Shown: positions 23,471 through 33,748 of the stretch, one piece after another | Position numbering within the stretch: the first letter of the stretch is position 1 | Layout of the letters: the number at the start of each line of letters is the position of its first letter | DNA from: Pachyseris speciosa | Lineage: Eukaryota; Cnidaria; Anthozoa; Scleractinia; Pachyseridae | Length of the DNA: 64,000 nucleotides | Assembly: GCA_016490735.1 (NCBI GenBank) | Contig: JAEMWC010000751.1 | Span: 274,501 to 338,500 of the forward strand | Direction: 5' to 3' | Made by a program: the position numbers and the translations under genes | The notes under the pieces: generated by a model | The model's database searches: none | Seen by the model: only the letters and a program-made list of their open reading frames with translations | Told to the model about the DNA's origin: nothing

Positions 23471-23679
23471 TTTTTTTTTTGAGAACTTTTAATGTAACAG
23501 CCATGTAACAGAAACAAATTACATGTACAAACCAATTACAAGAACACGTTACACGAAAAAAAAATTGAAGAGTGGAGCAATTTAGTAATATCCTTATATA
23601 ATTTATTTTTAGATAATGACGAAATTGTCGCATATTTTCCAATAGATTGTCCGTCAGGGGAATAGGAAACAAAGACAAA

Positions 23680-24832
23680 TTAAAGGCAGTCAACAAAAGG
23701 AGTCCATTTTGAGGTGTCTCCCGCTTTTGTCTCTATTGTAAGTCTAGATTTGACAAGACGTAAAAAGGAGGCAAAATTTGGTGACGTTTCGTCCAATTTG
23801 GCTTGCCATATATGATAACGAGCTAACAGGAAACAATAGTTTAATTGAAGCCCATATTTTGCATGAGATTCCGGCCTCAGGCCCAGTGCTGTAATATTCA
23901 ATAGAATGTATTCGCCAATTAACGGGAGGTTTTCGTGAAGCCAGTCGGTCACTCTTTTCCAAAAGGTGGAAGTAACATGACATGACCAAAATAGGTGGAT
24001 TAAAGTCTCTGCGGAATCATGGCAAAACGTGCATTCCTCGTTTTCTTTTCTTCCTATTTTAAATAAAAAGTCATTGGTTGGTATACGCCTATGCAAAAGT
24101 TTAAACTGGAACTCGATCAGTTTAGTGCTTTTGGTGCATCTTGATGTCAGGAGGTAAGCAAGTTCCCAGTTAAAATTGTTACCTTCATCAAAATAGTTGT
24201 CATGAAGCCATTTATTTTGGCTATTGCTTGGGATTATACCTTTGGCATTGACTAGCTGTTTGTAAATTAACCGACTTGACTTTTGCTTTTCATAATCTTA
24301 TCACCAAAAGTTTCCGAGTTGTGTTCCCTAAGTACGGTAGCTCCGGGGACCGTTTTACGAAGGGATTTTATAGCTACAAGAGACCGTAAAAACCAAGAGG
24401 GCGTACTTTTAGGTCATGTTTTGCGACAAAAGCATTCAGAGTCAGAAATCCATTTTTTCCTGTTGTTTGAAGGTGTTTTACTTTAGTTATCCCATCTTCA
24501 AACCAATCCTTAAAGAAAACTGGCTTATTTTATATTCTCAGTAGTAAATTGAACCATAATACCTGTTCTCAAAAATTGAATTCAGAAGATATTTGGCGCT
24601 CAAAGTTTATTTCGGCCCAATATTCTAATATTTCCTTAAGGAAAGGGTCGGTGACCCTGGTCATTTCCTTTGTATCCCTAACATTTAGGTTACAGTGGAA
24701 AAAACTTTCGCCTCCATAGTTCTTAAGTTCCACATCAAACAGGAGTTTCCATTTCCCGTTGTTAGTTGTGTCCAAGTACTTTTTTACCCACGTTGTTTTG
24801 AGAGATTTGTTGAAAGAAAAGAGATCAATCAT
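23680..24832 (-). pseudogene. LINE ORF2: C-terminal region with zinc-knuckle-like motif
   Basis: 24569-24832 and 23680-24096 are two open pieces. The latter has MHRRIPTNDFLFKIGRKENE followed by CTFCHDSAETLIHLFWSC, a C-x2-C...H...C pattern like the RVT zinc-binding region at the C-terminus of L1/Tx1 and I-type elements. The stop is at about 23680, followed by roughly 200 bp of 3' UTR. Confidence 0.75.
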
Positions 24833-24859
24833 TTTTAGACCGCCATTTCGGGGTTCTTA

Positions 24860-26058
24860 ATCATGACTTTCCTCTTTATTTTGTCGCCTTTTCCATTCCA
24901 TAAGAACTGATAAAACATTTCGTTTATTTCTTTTAGAGCACAATGGTTTGAACGCAACGAGGCAAGTAGGTAAACGATCAGTGATGCGGCTAGCGATTTT
25001 ATCACGGTAATTTTCCCTAACAGTGTGAGCCTCCGGTATTTTCAGCAGCTTAATAATTTCCTAATTCTTTCAATTTTTTCTTTATAGTTCAAGGTAATCG
25101 CCAGATCTGGATCAGTTGAAAGCCATAAGCCTAGCGTTTTGACCTTGCATCTTGGCCATTTGAAGTTCTTTCCTGGCACGAGGATTTTCTCATCACCAGT
25201 CTTAGAGCCAATCCAAAGAGCTTCCGTTTTGCTATCATTGAGCCTGAGGCCGGATATCTTACCGAAATCATCTAATAATTGCAGGGCTGAAACAATGGAG
25301 TCCTTAGACCCGTTTAAGATAAGAGTAGTATCATCAGCATATTGACTTATCTTAATTTCCTTGTTGTCTAGAGAGAAACCCTTTATATACTCCTATTGTT
25401 TCGGATTGACTTGGCCAGTATCTCCCCTGCCAGAATAAATAAATATGGTGAAAGGGGAAGCCTTGCCTAAAACCTCTTTGAGGCTGAAAACATTTGCTTG
25501 ACCAGCCATTGTTGAGAATACAGCTTTCAGTTCTGCAATAAAAAGTCCTTACCCAATTAATAGTTGATCGACCAAGGCCAAAGAAGCGTAGAGTATGAAA
25601 ATGAAAGGCCATTCAAGTGAATCGAAAGCTTTTTCAAAATCTATGAAGAGTAGTAGACCTGGGATATTATGCTGTCCAGCATATTGGATGATGCCATCAA
25701 TAAGTCGTATATTTTCGCCGATGAACCGTCCTTTAATAAAAACTGTCTGATCGTTGTTTATAAGCCTTGGAAGCACGGACTTAATACGATTTGCAAAAGC
25801 TTTAGCTGCGATTTTATAATCCGTGTTGAGGAGGGTTGTAGGACGCCATTTTTTTTTTTTTTTTTTTTTTACATAAAAAGGCTTTGTGTCTTTTTTTGGA
25901 ATAAGTTTAATGATTCCACGTCTTTGGGTGATAGATAAGCAATCCGACTGGTACACAAAGTTAAGAGCAGAAAGAAGGTAGGTTGAGATATCATTCCAAA
26001 ACAATTTGTAAAATTCAGCTGGAAGGCCGTCTGTGCCGGGCGTTTTACCCGAATCCAT
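24860..26058 (-). pseudogene. LINE ORF2: reverse transcriptase
   Basis: 25549-26058 has GKTPGTDGLPAEFYKLFW, a poly-Lys expansion from an A-run at about 25860, WRPTTLLNTDYKIAAKAFANR and LLFIDFEKAFDSLEW. 25352-25612 continues in another frame (INWVRTFYC..ILNNGWSS). The catalytic YADDTTL lies at about 25330-25350. 25300-24860 has the palm and thumb (SGLRLNDSKTEALWIGSK, LLGKITVIKSLAASL). The A-run expansion and the frame changes would inactivate it. Confidence 0.8.
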
Positions 26059-26111
26059 AGGCTTCTGCGCATTCTGTCTCGGTTAAGATACTGTCGCACG
26101 CCTGTTGATCC

Positions 26112-27436
26112 TCAGGGCTTAGAAAAGTTTGATTTGTTTGCGAGAAAAAAATTAAAATTGGGGGAGTTTTCTATTTTCGAGGCATAGAGGTCTTCATAGA
26201 AAGATTCGCATTCGGCTAAAATGTCATTGTCAGATGTGACAAGTGTATTGTCTTTGAGTTTTAATTGGCTTATTGTGCCTTGTTTATAATGTCGCTTTTC
26301 AAGACTAAGGAAGTATTTAGTGTTCTTTTCACCTTCATTATACCACTTTGACTTTGACCGAAGAATAGCTCCTTTGGTTCGGTATTCAAAATTTTTTTCG
26401 AGTTCCTCTTTTAAGACCTTAATTCTCTCAGTTGCAATTTGGTACGAGGAATCACAGCAGACTGCGCTATCTAGCTGTTTCTCTAAAGCTGCGATTTCTT
26501 TTTCCAACTCGTCTTCTTTCTTTATTTGCGCTCTTTTTAAGGACGCTGAGTAAGAGATTGATTCTTGACGCACTTTCAATTTTATCATGTCCCATAGTAG
26601 CAAGGGGTTGACGAGGTTGTCCTCTTTGTATTCGCTAGCCGTCTTTTGTATCGTTGCCTTTATTTTTTCAATAAAAATAGTATCGGCAAGGAGAGATGTA
26701 TTTAACTTCCAGAAACCGTTTCCCTTTGGGTTAGAGTGTAAGGATAGGTTAAGCGTTATCATGGAGTGATCACTTTTGAAACCTGGAATGATATCTGTTT
26801 GAGTACAGTTACACAACGAAGTCTGACTTACTAGGAAAAAATCGAGTCTGCATTGAACATCTGGCTGTCTCTGTCGCCAGGTAAACCTTTTGTTTTCTGG
26901 ATTAAAGATTCTCCAAACATCGCATAACTCCAGATCTTCCACCGCATCTTGTATCACTCTCAGAACGTTATGGTGAGTTCTGGCAATTCCGTTCTTTTTG
27001 TCTTTTTCAATATCTACTACTAAATTGAAGTCCCCGCCAATAATAACTTCATCACATTTGAACGCAGAAAGGTGATCGAAGAAGACGCTAAAGAAATCGG
27101 GATCATCCTTATTAGGAGCGTAGATACTAACCAAGATCAATAATTTGCCGTCTGCTTCGATATCGCAAATGATAAACCGACCATTAGGGTCTAGGAGAAA
27201 TTTAATAATGTTTAAATTAACATTATTGTTGAAGAGAATACTGACCCCTGCTTTGTTGCTCGATCCGCAGCTGAAGAGCGCTTTGTAGCCCCATTCACAC
27301 TTCCATATGCCTGTGGTATTTTTGGAACAATGGACTTCTTGCAACATGTATATTGAAAAGTTTTTAGATCTCAACCAATTAAACACCTCTTTTCTTTTGG
27401 TGTTCTGACGTTTAGCGAGGCGATTTTAAGATCCAT
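26112..27436 (-). pseudogene. LINE ORF2: APE-type endonuclease and linker
   Basis: Exonuclease/endonuclease/phosphatase fold residues are visible: LQEVHC near the start, LVSIYAPN, VIIGGDFNLV (catalytic Asp-x-Asn), DFFLVS and PGFKSDHSMI (Asp-His). The second half is a charged coiled-coil-like linker (KKEDELEKEIAALEKQLD) leading to SKWYNEGEKNTKYFLSLEKR. This last motif is conserved before the RT in L1-clade elements. It would nick the target DNA. One frame change lies close to the N-terminus; the rest is open. Confidence 0.85.
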
Positions 27437-27832
27437 CGTTTTACATTAGCATATATAAAAAATCAAATAACATGCAGAAATTATGATTGCTCCAGAAAAT
27501 AAATACTAACAAAATACTGCGTAAGAGAAAAAAGAAAAAAAAAACTAAGGCAGGACACATAGGATACAGACAAAACGAATAGCGTTAGTGGCAGAAAAAA
27601 ATTAATAACCTCACTAACAACAACAGCAACAGCAACAGCAAGGAAAATTTTGAAAGTGGTCTAACTAAGATGAGCTTTCGGTACCGCGGTTTTGTTTACA
27701 ATCTCTCTCCATTCGCTAACTCTTTAGTATCAATTATGAGATGGCGAGAAAAAACAAACATATATAAGGTAGTACAGAGAAGACTAAAAGGATAAAAAAT
27801 GGTTACAGGGGATTTTGCTCCCTGATTATATG

Positions 27833-27944
27833 TTTGGACCTTGCAGTGGCGTCGGGGGCTGATGCCGTCACGGATGGTTCTGAACACAGGAAGCGTGGTG
27901 GGCTACAACAACAAGCTCAAGCAAGCCGGGCCGGGGAAGAAACT
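27833..27944. repeat. 112-bp target-site duplication, right copy
   Basis: Second copy of 23359-23470 at an exact offset of 4,474 bp with three substitutions. It is followed without a break by the rest of the viral coding sequence. Confidence 0.9.
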
Positions 27945-28272
27945 TGGCGTAAATAATGATGTGAATCAGGGCACAAATAAAGCGGCTCTTCACTTGATGG
28001 AGAGCGGGCCTTCAAAAGTCAACCCCCCTAACAGCCAACATTCAAACCCAATTCACAAGGCCAATATTCCAGTTAAAACAAAACCAAAACTGACAATTGC
28101 GCAGCCCCAACAACAGAAAGGTACAAAACCAACTACAGATCTGGAAACTGAACTAACCCCGCCTGCTGGTTCAGGAAACGAGGCTCACGATGTGAACAAA
28201 GTAATCGTGGGTGCTGGCGCTGTTCTTATTGCGGGGATAGTTTTTGTTTCACTTTGGGATCGTCGCCGCTAA
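27862..28272 (+). CDS. Viral-element single-pass membrane protein
   Basis: Open from MPSRMVLNTGSVVGYNNKLK to a stop at 28272, about 136 residues. The N-terminal part overlaps the end of the large upstream gene in another frame for about 95 bp. The middle is Pro/Gln/Lys-rich and low-complexity. The C-terminus has a clear membrane segment (VIVGAGAVLIAGIVFVSLW) with a basic DRRR end, so it is tail-anchored. It is one of the few intact frames of the element. Function not recognised; a small virion membrane protein is a reasonable inference. The last four bases overlap the convergent gene at 28269. Confidence 0.6.
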   Translation: MPSRMVLNTGSVVGYNNKLKQAGPGKKLGVNNDVNQGTNKAALHLMESGPSKVNPPNSQHSNPIHKANIPVKTKPKLTIAQPQQQKGTKPTTDLETELTPPAGSGNEAHDVNKVIVGAGAVLIAGIVFVSLWDRRR

Positions 28273-29129
28273 CGGTTTTTCTTGATATACCTCTCCATCC
28301 GGAAAGCCACAAATACCAAAATTAGCAGCTAGGTGTGCTCAGCCAGAAAACCGATGGCCTGGCCGGCGGTTTTCAAAAGGAAAGAACGATCGAGCCGAGC
28401 AGTCCTGGCAGAGCGAAGCCGTTTTTTGGCCAATTTCTTTCAGCCCGTTTCCCAATCCTTTCCCGAGGGCTTTCAAAAAGTTGGTGATGGCTCCAATCAC
28501 AGCACCAATCGTGACCCCAGCCGCGACAACGATTGCTGTCAGGGTCACGCCGTACTTTTGCAAATCTCTCACGAGGCGGAAGTGCCCTTTCTCTTTCCGC
28601 AATCTGCGTTTGCAAACGCGCGAGCTCTTCGTTTCTTTCCACCACTCTTGTTGTGCGGCTTCTTTATCAGAAGGAGAGGCGTCTGGATCATCGATTATTG
28701 CTTGATATTCGCCAATTTTATTCTGAATCTCAGCTTCTAGGTCTTTCACGTCATCCAAAGCCTTTGTGCTGTTGAGACCTTTTTTTTTATTATTATTTTT
28801 TTTTTGCCAGACCCTTTCATTTTGACAATGAGCCTTTTAGTTATGGGGTCGTAACAAGTTTCAAGCGAAGTTGGGCTTGCATCAGGAAACAGTTTCGTTG
28901 AAGCTGCCCAAGATATTTTACTCTGTGTTTGCGCGCCGAAAGACGTCTCTTCCTAAGATGTGTCGGGCAGCCCACTAGTTTCATGCAACCGCGTTTGCAT
29001 CTCAACTTCTTCACCACCATGAAATGGTGTGGATGCAGAGCTCGGTTGAAAGGGTTGGGTTCTGTCGACTTCTTCTTCTTCTTCATCGGCGTCGGCCTCA
29101 TCTTTGTGGGACAAAAGGGGGTTCTCCAT
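28269..29129 (-). pseudogene. Viral-element membrane protein with acidic N-terminus
   Basis: Minus strand from MENPLLSHKDEADADEEEEE (29129) through a TAG stop at about 28957, then a YDPITKRLIVKMKGSG block (28850), an A-rich expansion with frame change, and a helical region (DDVKDLEAEIQNKIGEYQAI). A hydrophobic GVTLTAIVVAAGVTIGAVIG segment follows, and after two more frame changes a second hydrophobic segment and a basic MERYIKK end. It is thus a two-TM protein with an acidic head. It lies between two plus-strand genes and ends exactly against the upstream one. No family recognised. Confidence 0.5.
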
Positions 29130-29219
29130 TTCCGCGTCATAGCCACCTTCCGCCAGTTCGTGTTACTATTTCCTTAAATTTATTTTCAATTGAACTTTTT
29201 GATTCTACTGGTTATAATC

Positions 29220-30478
29220 ATGGCCGTTGTGCAGGCAAATGTTTTGCCAACACACCAAGATAAAAATGCCCTCGCAATGAAAGCCGAGCGCACTGTCAAG
29301 CGCATCACATTTAATCCAAGCGAAGCCAGCCCAGGAGAAACGCTTTATGTTACAGTGCCCGAGCTGAATGAGCACGAAGTTCTCGTTCCCGGATCGCTCG
29401 CGCTTGTTTTTAACATTGACCTGGCCGGAGGGCACGCCAACAACTTCCTCGTGCAAAACGTCACGCGAGCGCTGATCGACAAGCTGGATGTGAAATACGC
29501 GGGCACCATACTGCAGGAAACAGTAGCATATGACGTTTTCAAGATATGGAAAGACCTTTTCCTCTCACAGGAGGAGCGGAACAACATGCTGCTCGAGGGC
29601 ATCCAGAGCGATGACCTTAACAGGATCCGCTCGGGGTCGGGGTGGAAAGAAAACCTCTGGCGTCGCCGTGGAAAACAAGCTGGGAAAAGGTTTTCGAAAA
29701 AAAAATACCGAATCAGGCTGGACCACCAGATTCTGACCGACCACGGACTTTTCTATCCCCAAGCTCTCTACAACGACCTTGTGTTCGAGCTGACCCTTGC
29801 GGCAGCAAAACAGATTGTGAGGGGTTCAGACACTACGAAACTTGTCTACAAGTTGAAAAACATCCAGCTCGAGTATGAAATGGTCCGAAGCAAACCTTTG
29901 GCCGATGAGGCGTACAGCACTTATTCTGTCGGCAAGGAATTCTTTTATGACCACGTTGTGCGGGAAAAAAATGGTGACCTTCAACAAAGCCTCAGACGCC
30001 AGACTCAACATAAAAGTCACCCCACAGCGAAGATCCCTGAAAGGTCTTCTTATCCTATTCGTTGAGCCTTACACTGCGGGCACAAGAGATTCAGAAAATT
30101 ATTTCAACCCTGACCTGACAAAAGTCAGCATCACGGTCAATGGCGTGCCAAACATGGTTTTCAGCAATGGGGTTGAAGGCAAGGACATGTGGGGGGAAGC
30201 CAGCCGCTTCTTTGGCGGCCCAAAAAAATCGACAGGGGGGAGCCACATGAGTGTATCGAAGTTTTATGACACAGGTTCGGGCTGTTGATCGATTTGCGCT
30301 TCATGTCGGATCACGCCATGCATGGCAGTGGCCGCGCCTCGTGAACAACACAGACGAGGTTCAGTTTGAACTGGAGCGAGATACCGGCGGCTCGGGCACT
30401 GTGAACTGCCATATCTTCGTTATCAGCGATTCGCAGTTCAACCTTCTGGACCGGCAACTGCAGTCTGTGCAATACTAG
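29220..30478 (+). pseudogene. Presumed major capsid protein of the viral element
   Basis: Starts at MAVVQANVLPTHQDKNALAM and ends in LLDRQLQSVQY, about 415 codons. Blocks: GETLYVTVPELNEHEVLVPG, NFLVQNVTRALIDKLDVKY, YRIRLDHQILTDHGLFYPQA, IQLEYEMVRSKPLADEAYS, QRRSLKGLLILFVEPYTAGT, NYFNPDLTKVSITVNGVPNM. A pair of compensating indels at 29640-29700 and single frame changes near 29970 and 30285 break it. The beta-rich pattern, length and position directly upstream of the packaging ATPase fit a jelly-roll major capsid protein. I recognise the sequence type from cnidarian genomes, but the capsid assignment is inference from context. Confidence 0.6.
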
Positions 30479-30500
30479 TATACATACCGCACGAGGCAAC

Positions 30501-31338
30501 ATGAACCCAGATAACATTCGTTCAATGCTTTCATTTTTGGGCCGACAAACTCAGGCTAAACAAGGTTCGTTGTGGACCAGATCACGGGCCCTTTCCGCGG
30601 ATAGTTCGACTTCATCGTGCTCATTTGTCCGACGTTCGCGCACAACAAAACCCTCTTCAGGTTTGGGGAAAACGATCCGCGGGTGGATGTGATAATTTGC
30701 GAGCAGCACGAGGTGGAACTTTGGTTGAAGATCGTGACTTTTGTTTCTGATGGCACCAACAAACTCATAATCCTCGACGACTGCGCAGCCTCAAAAGAGC
30801 TGGTGAATCTCGCCTTTCAGCCAGGCACATCGACATCAGCGTTTGAATGCTGACCCAAAATACACCAGCATCACAGCGTCTTTTCGGGAGAACATTGCGG
30901 CAGTCGTTCTTTTTTACAACCCCTTGGCCAAGACCACGAAGGCCATCTTTGATGACTATGCAGGCGATCTGTCCCAAGAGGAGTACAAAAGTATGATTTC
31001 AAAGCTCAAAGAGCGAAAGTTTTCTTATCTCATGTTCTCGCTTCGCCATCCCTTCGGAAAACATCATATAGTGGTAACCATGGAGTGGGTCGAACACTAC
31101 ATCGAGAACAACAGTGAAAAAGCTGGCTCAGTTGTGGGAAATTTAGCGCAAGCCTATCGGGACCATTTGGCGCAAACTTTTTCTCGCGATGGTGCGTCGG
31201 ACGAAAACACTCTTCAAATGCTCCAAGAGCCACATAAATTTGCCAAATGAGGATATTGACATAACGAAAGAAGATTGGTGGATAGCGATTCACCACAAAC
31301 ATGCAACCCCAAATTGGAAAATGAAAGTTAAAGTATAG
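30501..31338 (+). pseudogene. A32-like (FtsK/HerA type) genome-packaging ATPase
   Basis: Starts MNPDNIRSMLSFLG, 22 bp after the capsid stop. In the shifted frame the P-loop reads GPTNSG-stop-T: the Walker A lysine codon is TAA (30558-30560), and a second stop follows the GPFRG block. Downstream are FDFIVLICPTF and KLIILDDCAA (Walker B at about 30770), then TTKAIFDDYAGDLSQEEYKS and FSYLMFSLRHPFG. The tail EDWWIAIHHKHATPNWK ends at 31338. The family pumps viral DNA into preformed capsids. A segment after Walker B appears shortened, with a frame change near 30845. The copy cannot hydrolyse ATP. Confidence 0.75.
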
Positions 31339-31912
31339 ATGGCAGAAGAGCCTTCAATTGCAGAAGTTTTGGAAATGCTGGAGGCTGAGGCATCGAGCTC
31401 ACCCGCAGGTAGGTTTGTTTCTGGGAATCCATCCTATGGCCCTTAGATTCCTGCTCTCCGGGAGGAGCTTGCCAAACTAGCGTTTTCAAGGGGGGGGGGG
31501 GGAGGGGGAGGAGGCCATTGGCGTGTAGTTCACACACGAGCAGGTGAAACGCCTCACCGACAAAGAGGTTGAGAAATATTTCAAAAGGTACGAAACTTAC
31601 GTGGGCTCAAAGACAACCGGCAGCTTGATCGTCACCTTCATTTATTTTGCGACCAAAGCCGTGGGGTTGTTTGTCAACATCAAAGACGTTGAATCTTACC
31701 AAAAACAGCTCAGAGAGGACTACATCATCACTAAAGAGCTCTCCAACCTGACCGGCAACCTTGCTTTGAAGTACGGTAAGTTTCTTTCTTTAGCCAACTT
31801 CGGGCTGATAACCACAAAACACATTGATTTTACGCACTCAGAGGCGGGAGAGCATGCACATAGAAAGGATGCTGAAGAAATCCCTGAACAACCTTCAGCA
31901 GTTTCTGAATAA
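31339..31912 (+). pseudogene. Small viral-element protein, unknown function
   Basis: The start codon follows directly after the ATPase stop (TAGATG). MAEEPSIAEVLEMLEAEASS is open to 31446, then a run of about 13 G near 31492-31503 and a frame change intervene. 31530-31912 is open: FTHEQVKRLTDKEVEKYFKR, YETYVGSKTTGSLI, a weakly hydrophobic FIYFATKAVGLFVNI and an acidic tail. Probably one gene of about 180 residues, mostly helical. No family recognised. Confidence 0.5.
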
Positions 31913-32009
31913 ATACTGACAATTAAAAAGTAACTTGCTGACTATTTTTTTGCTTGCACAATATACCACCAAGTGAATTGAACGTTCATTCTTTTGGCAT
32001 ATCTTCGCA

Positions 32010-32455
32010 ATGTCGGCTGAACAATCTGAAAGTACAGGCATTGAAGCCTCTCACCCAGACGCGGCGGAACAGGAGCAGCAGCCCCAGGGGCAACTTACTT
32101 CACCAGCTCCAACCACGCGGCGACAAAAAAAATCAAGCGAGTAGCCGCAGGCAAAATGGTTGCGAAATAACGCGCGCAGCTCGCGAAGCGCAGAAAAAAG
32201 CTGCGGTAGAGGCCGCTGTCATAATTGCAAACGACAAACAAAAAATCCAGATCTTTAAGTGTCAATCAAATTCTGATTGGGGTTGGGATTCTTGTCGCGG
32301 CTGCCGGAGTTTATTATCAGCGTGAACCGATCATGGCGAGGCTTAAGTCTGCAATGACTCCAGGCAAGGAAGAAAGCGCTCCCAGCCCGCCTGCCCCCAG
32401 TGAGCCCGCCACTAAAACGCCGCAGATAGAAAAGGGGGTCAGATTCATGGAATAA
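32010..32455 (+). pseudogene. Small viral-element membrane protein with Glu/Gln-rich head
   Basis: MSAEQSESTGIEASHPDAAE is open to an in-frame stop at 32144. The following KITRAAREAQKK-type helical basic region is in another frame, and the C-terminal frame 32225-32455 carries the hydrophobic LIGVGILVAAAGVYY followed by a Pro/Ser-rich tail. It looks like a single-pass protein of about 145 residues broken by two frame changes. Function unknown. Confidence 0.5.
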
Positions 32456-32493
32456 TTTTCTATTGAAGATTTGCGACCAGCAAATACGCAAGG

Positions 32494-32604
32494 ATGTGGT
32501 TTGACCTCATTAAAATACTTCAACGCTTTATTGATGGAGCGGCTGTTTTTGGTCTTTTTATTGTGGGTTTGGACTTCAATCGCAGGATTTTTCTGAAAGC
32601 TTAA
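32494..32604 (+). CDS. Very small viral-element membrane protein
   Basis: A 36-residue open frame starting MWFDLIKILQRF with a hydrophobic GAAVFGLFIVGLDF centre and basic NRRIFLKA end. It fits the run of closely packed small membrane genes here. An intact frame with sensible topology is suggestive, but at this length chance cannot be excluded. Confidence 0.4.
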   Translation: MWFDLIKILQRFIDGAAVFGLFIVGLDFNRRIFLKA

Positions 32605-32640
32605 GATATTTTTGGTGTCCAACCCCTAGAATTGTGTGGG

Positions 32641-32742
32641 ATGGTGAGCCAGAAGATGGAGAAAATTAGTCAGATGATGAAGAAGATGGGGGGCAGCCTT
32701 CTGAAGACGACCAGGCGGATACGGAAAATTAGTTGCTGCTAG
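32641..32742 (+). CDS. Very small basic viral-element protein
   Basis: A 33-residue frame, MVSQKMEKISQMMKKMGGSL followed by a Lys/Arg-rich end. It is Met- and Lys-rich and could be an amphipathic or DNA-condensing peptide. It is supported only by tight packing between neighbours and by its composition. Confidence 0.3.
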   Translation: MVSQKMEKISQMMKKMGGSLLKTTRRIRKISCC

Positions 32743-32759
32743 CCGTCTGACATGTGAAA

Positions 32760-33366
32760 ATGGGCTTGCGCTCAGCAACAATGATCGGCCTTGACACCTT
32801 TGTCGGTTGGGTCGCAAAAAAGGTTGTAAACGAGAACTTCATAACTGATCCAAGCTCTATTCTAATGAGTTACGGTCGGTGAGTCGGCGTCGACTTTTTG
32901 GGGTCGCTGATAATGGACTACCTTGAGACCCAAAATATCCTTCCCGCCAACATTTGATGAACGGGATTTAAAAATAGGCTCTGACATATACAACATGGCA
33001 ACAATCGCGATCATGGTCGGTGGGGCGGTCTTGAATGCATCGACATTCATTGCGGGCGATTATCTCGCGAAGGCGCTTGGCGGTGAGGACGACGCCGCTC
33101 TCCGCGACAAGGCTCTCGAGGATTATCAGGCTCCTTGACTGGATCCAAACAAACGCGCAGAAGATCAGGCCAAGCAGAACTTCACCAACACCGACTACGC
33201 TTTCAAACTTTATAACCAGGCACATCCCTACCAAGTTATGGCTCCGCTGAAAGAGCCAGAGTTCTCCGATTTCTACCAGCAGAGCGAGCAGCAGAAAAAG
33301 GGCGAGCTCGTTTTTTTGGGCGCCGGGACTCTTGCTTTGGGCTATGCTGCTTTTCGTTTCCTTTAA
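32760..33366 (+). pseudogene. Viral-element membrane-associated protein
   Basis: MGLRSATMIGLDTFVGWVAK opens the gene and a stop follows at 32880. The reading continues in other frames: VDFLGSLIMDYLETQNILPA, FDERDLKIGSDIYNMATIAI with a hydrophobic IMVGGAVLNASTFIAG, GGEDDAALRDKALEDYQA, and finally FYQQSEQQKKGELVFLGAGT with a hydrophobic C-terminus ending at 33366. About 200 codons with three frame changes. Two membrane segments are likely. It ends five bases before the integrase start. No family recognised; a minor membrane or capsid component is possible. Confidence 0.5.
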
Positions 33367-33370
33367 ATAA

Positions 33371-33748
33371 ATGTTTTGGGGTAATATAGAAACCAAACTA
33401 GCAAAGGTTTATTACAGCCCCGGAGGATACTGGAAAGGCCTCGCCGCGATCAAAAAACTGGCTGAAGCAACAAGGTCTCTAAAGACGCCGCAAAAACGTG
33501 GTTGATAAGGCAGGCGCTTTGGCAGATCTATCTTCCCGCGCCGCGGCGCATTCCTCATCCGAAGCTCGATGTTTTCACGCCCAACAAGGTGCACAAAGCT
33601 GACCTTTTTTTTTTTTGCTGCACGACAAACTCCCCCTCGGGCGTAAAGTTTTCAAGTACGCGCTGACAGTTTCCGACGTGGCCAGCCGTTACAAAGAGGC
33701 CGAACCTTTGACCTCGAAAAACTCTGACGAGGTCAGCTGCTTCTTACC
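33371..33748 (+). pseudogene. Retrovirus-type (rve) integrase of the Polinton, truncated
   Basis: MFWGNIETKLAKVYYSPGGY is open for 44 codons. After a frame change it reads ALWQIYLPAPRRIPHPK, and after a T12 run it reads KYALTVSDVASRYKEAEPLT, which includes the first catalytic Asp of the DDE triad. This is the recognisable beginning of a Polinton integrase core. At about 33748 the reading stops and the sequence becomes the antisense of the polymerase C-terminus, so the second Asp and the Glu are gone. Integrase inserts the viral genome into host DNA; this copy cannot. Confidence 0.75.

Larger units (their letters stand above)
23471..27832 (-). mobile_element. L1/Tx1-like LINE, near full-length ORF2, poly(A) tail
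   Basis: A 4,362-bp insertion bounded by the duplication above. On the minus strand it has about 400 bp of leader with no recognised ORF1, then ORF2, then a 3' UTR and an A10 tail. ORF2 begins at MDLKIASLNVR (27436) with a one-base frame change and continues as a 424-codon open stretch (26112-27386) holding the endonuclease. RT follows at 26058-24860 and the C-terminal region at 24832-23680. Mapped parts are described separately. APE-type endonuclease with L1-style RT and an A tail places it in the L1/Tx1 group. Frameshifts at each domain junction make it inactive. Confidence 0.85.
21550..27956 (+). pseudogene. Large viral structural-type gene, interrupted by an L1/Tx1-like LINE
   Basis: Protein-like plus frames run from MFARRSGAKGFLFRRS (21550) to a stop at 27956, excluding the LINE at 23471-27832; about 640 codons in all. 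Clear blocks: SLSPDVKLGKQVWFLRIQQI, KYPNAEKSKFVANVDF (22220), FAFWCATTGCGISREIL and FHVYFTTRRILFEMGEIQSV (22630-22790), HGLVYVFIIYDDGNFAQKQW (22925), HRLNQAGLACLNHSIEAF (23130) and YQLAVNEAKVHLDLAVASGA (23320). At least four frame changes and several stops break it. I do not recognise a named family. Size and its place upstream of the capsid and packaging genes suggest a structural gene such as a penton or minor capsid protein, but this is inference. Confidence 0.5.
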
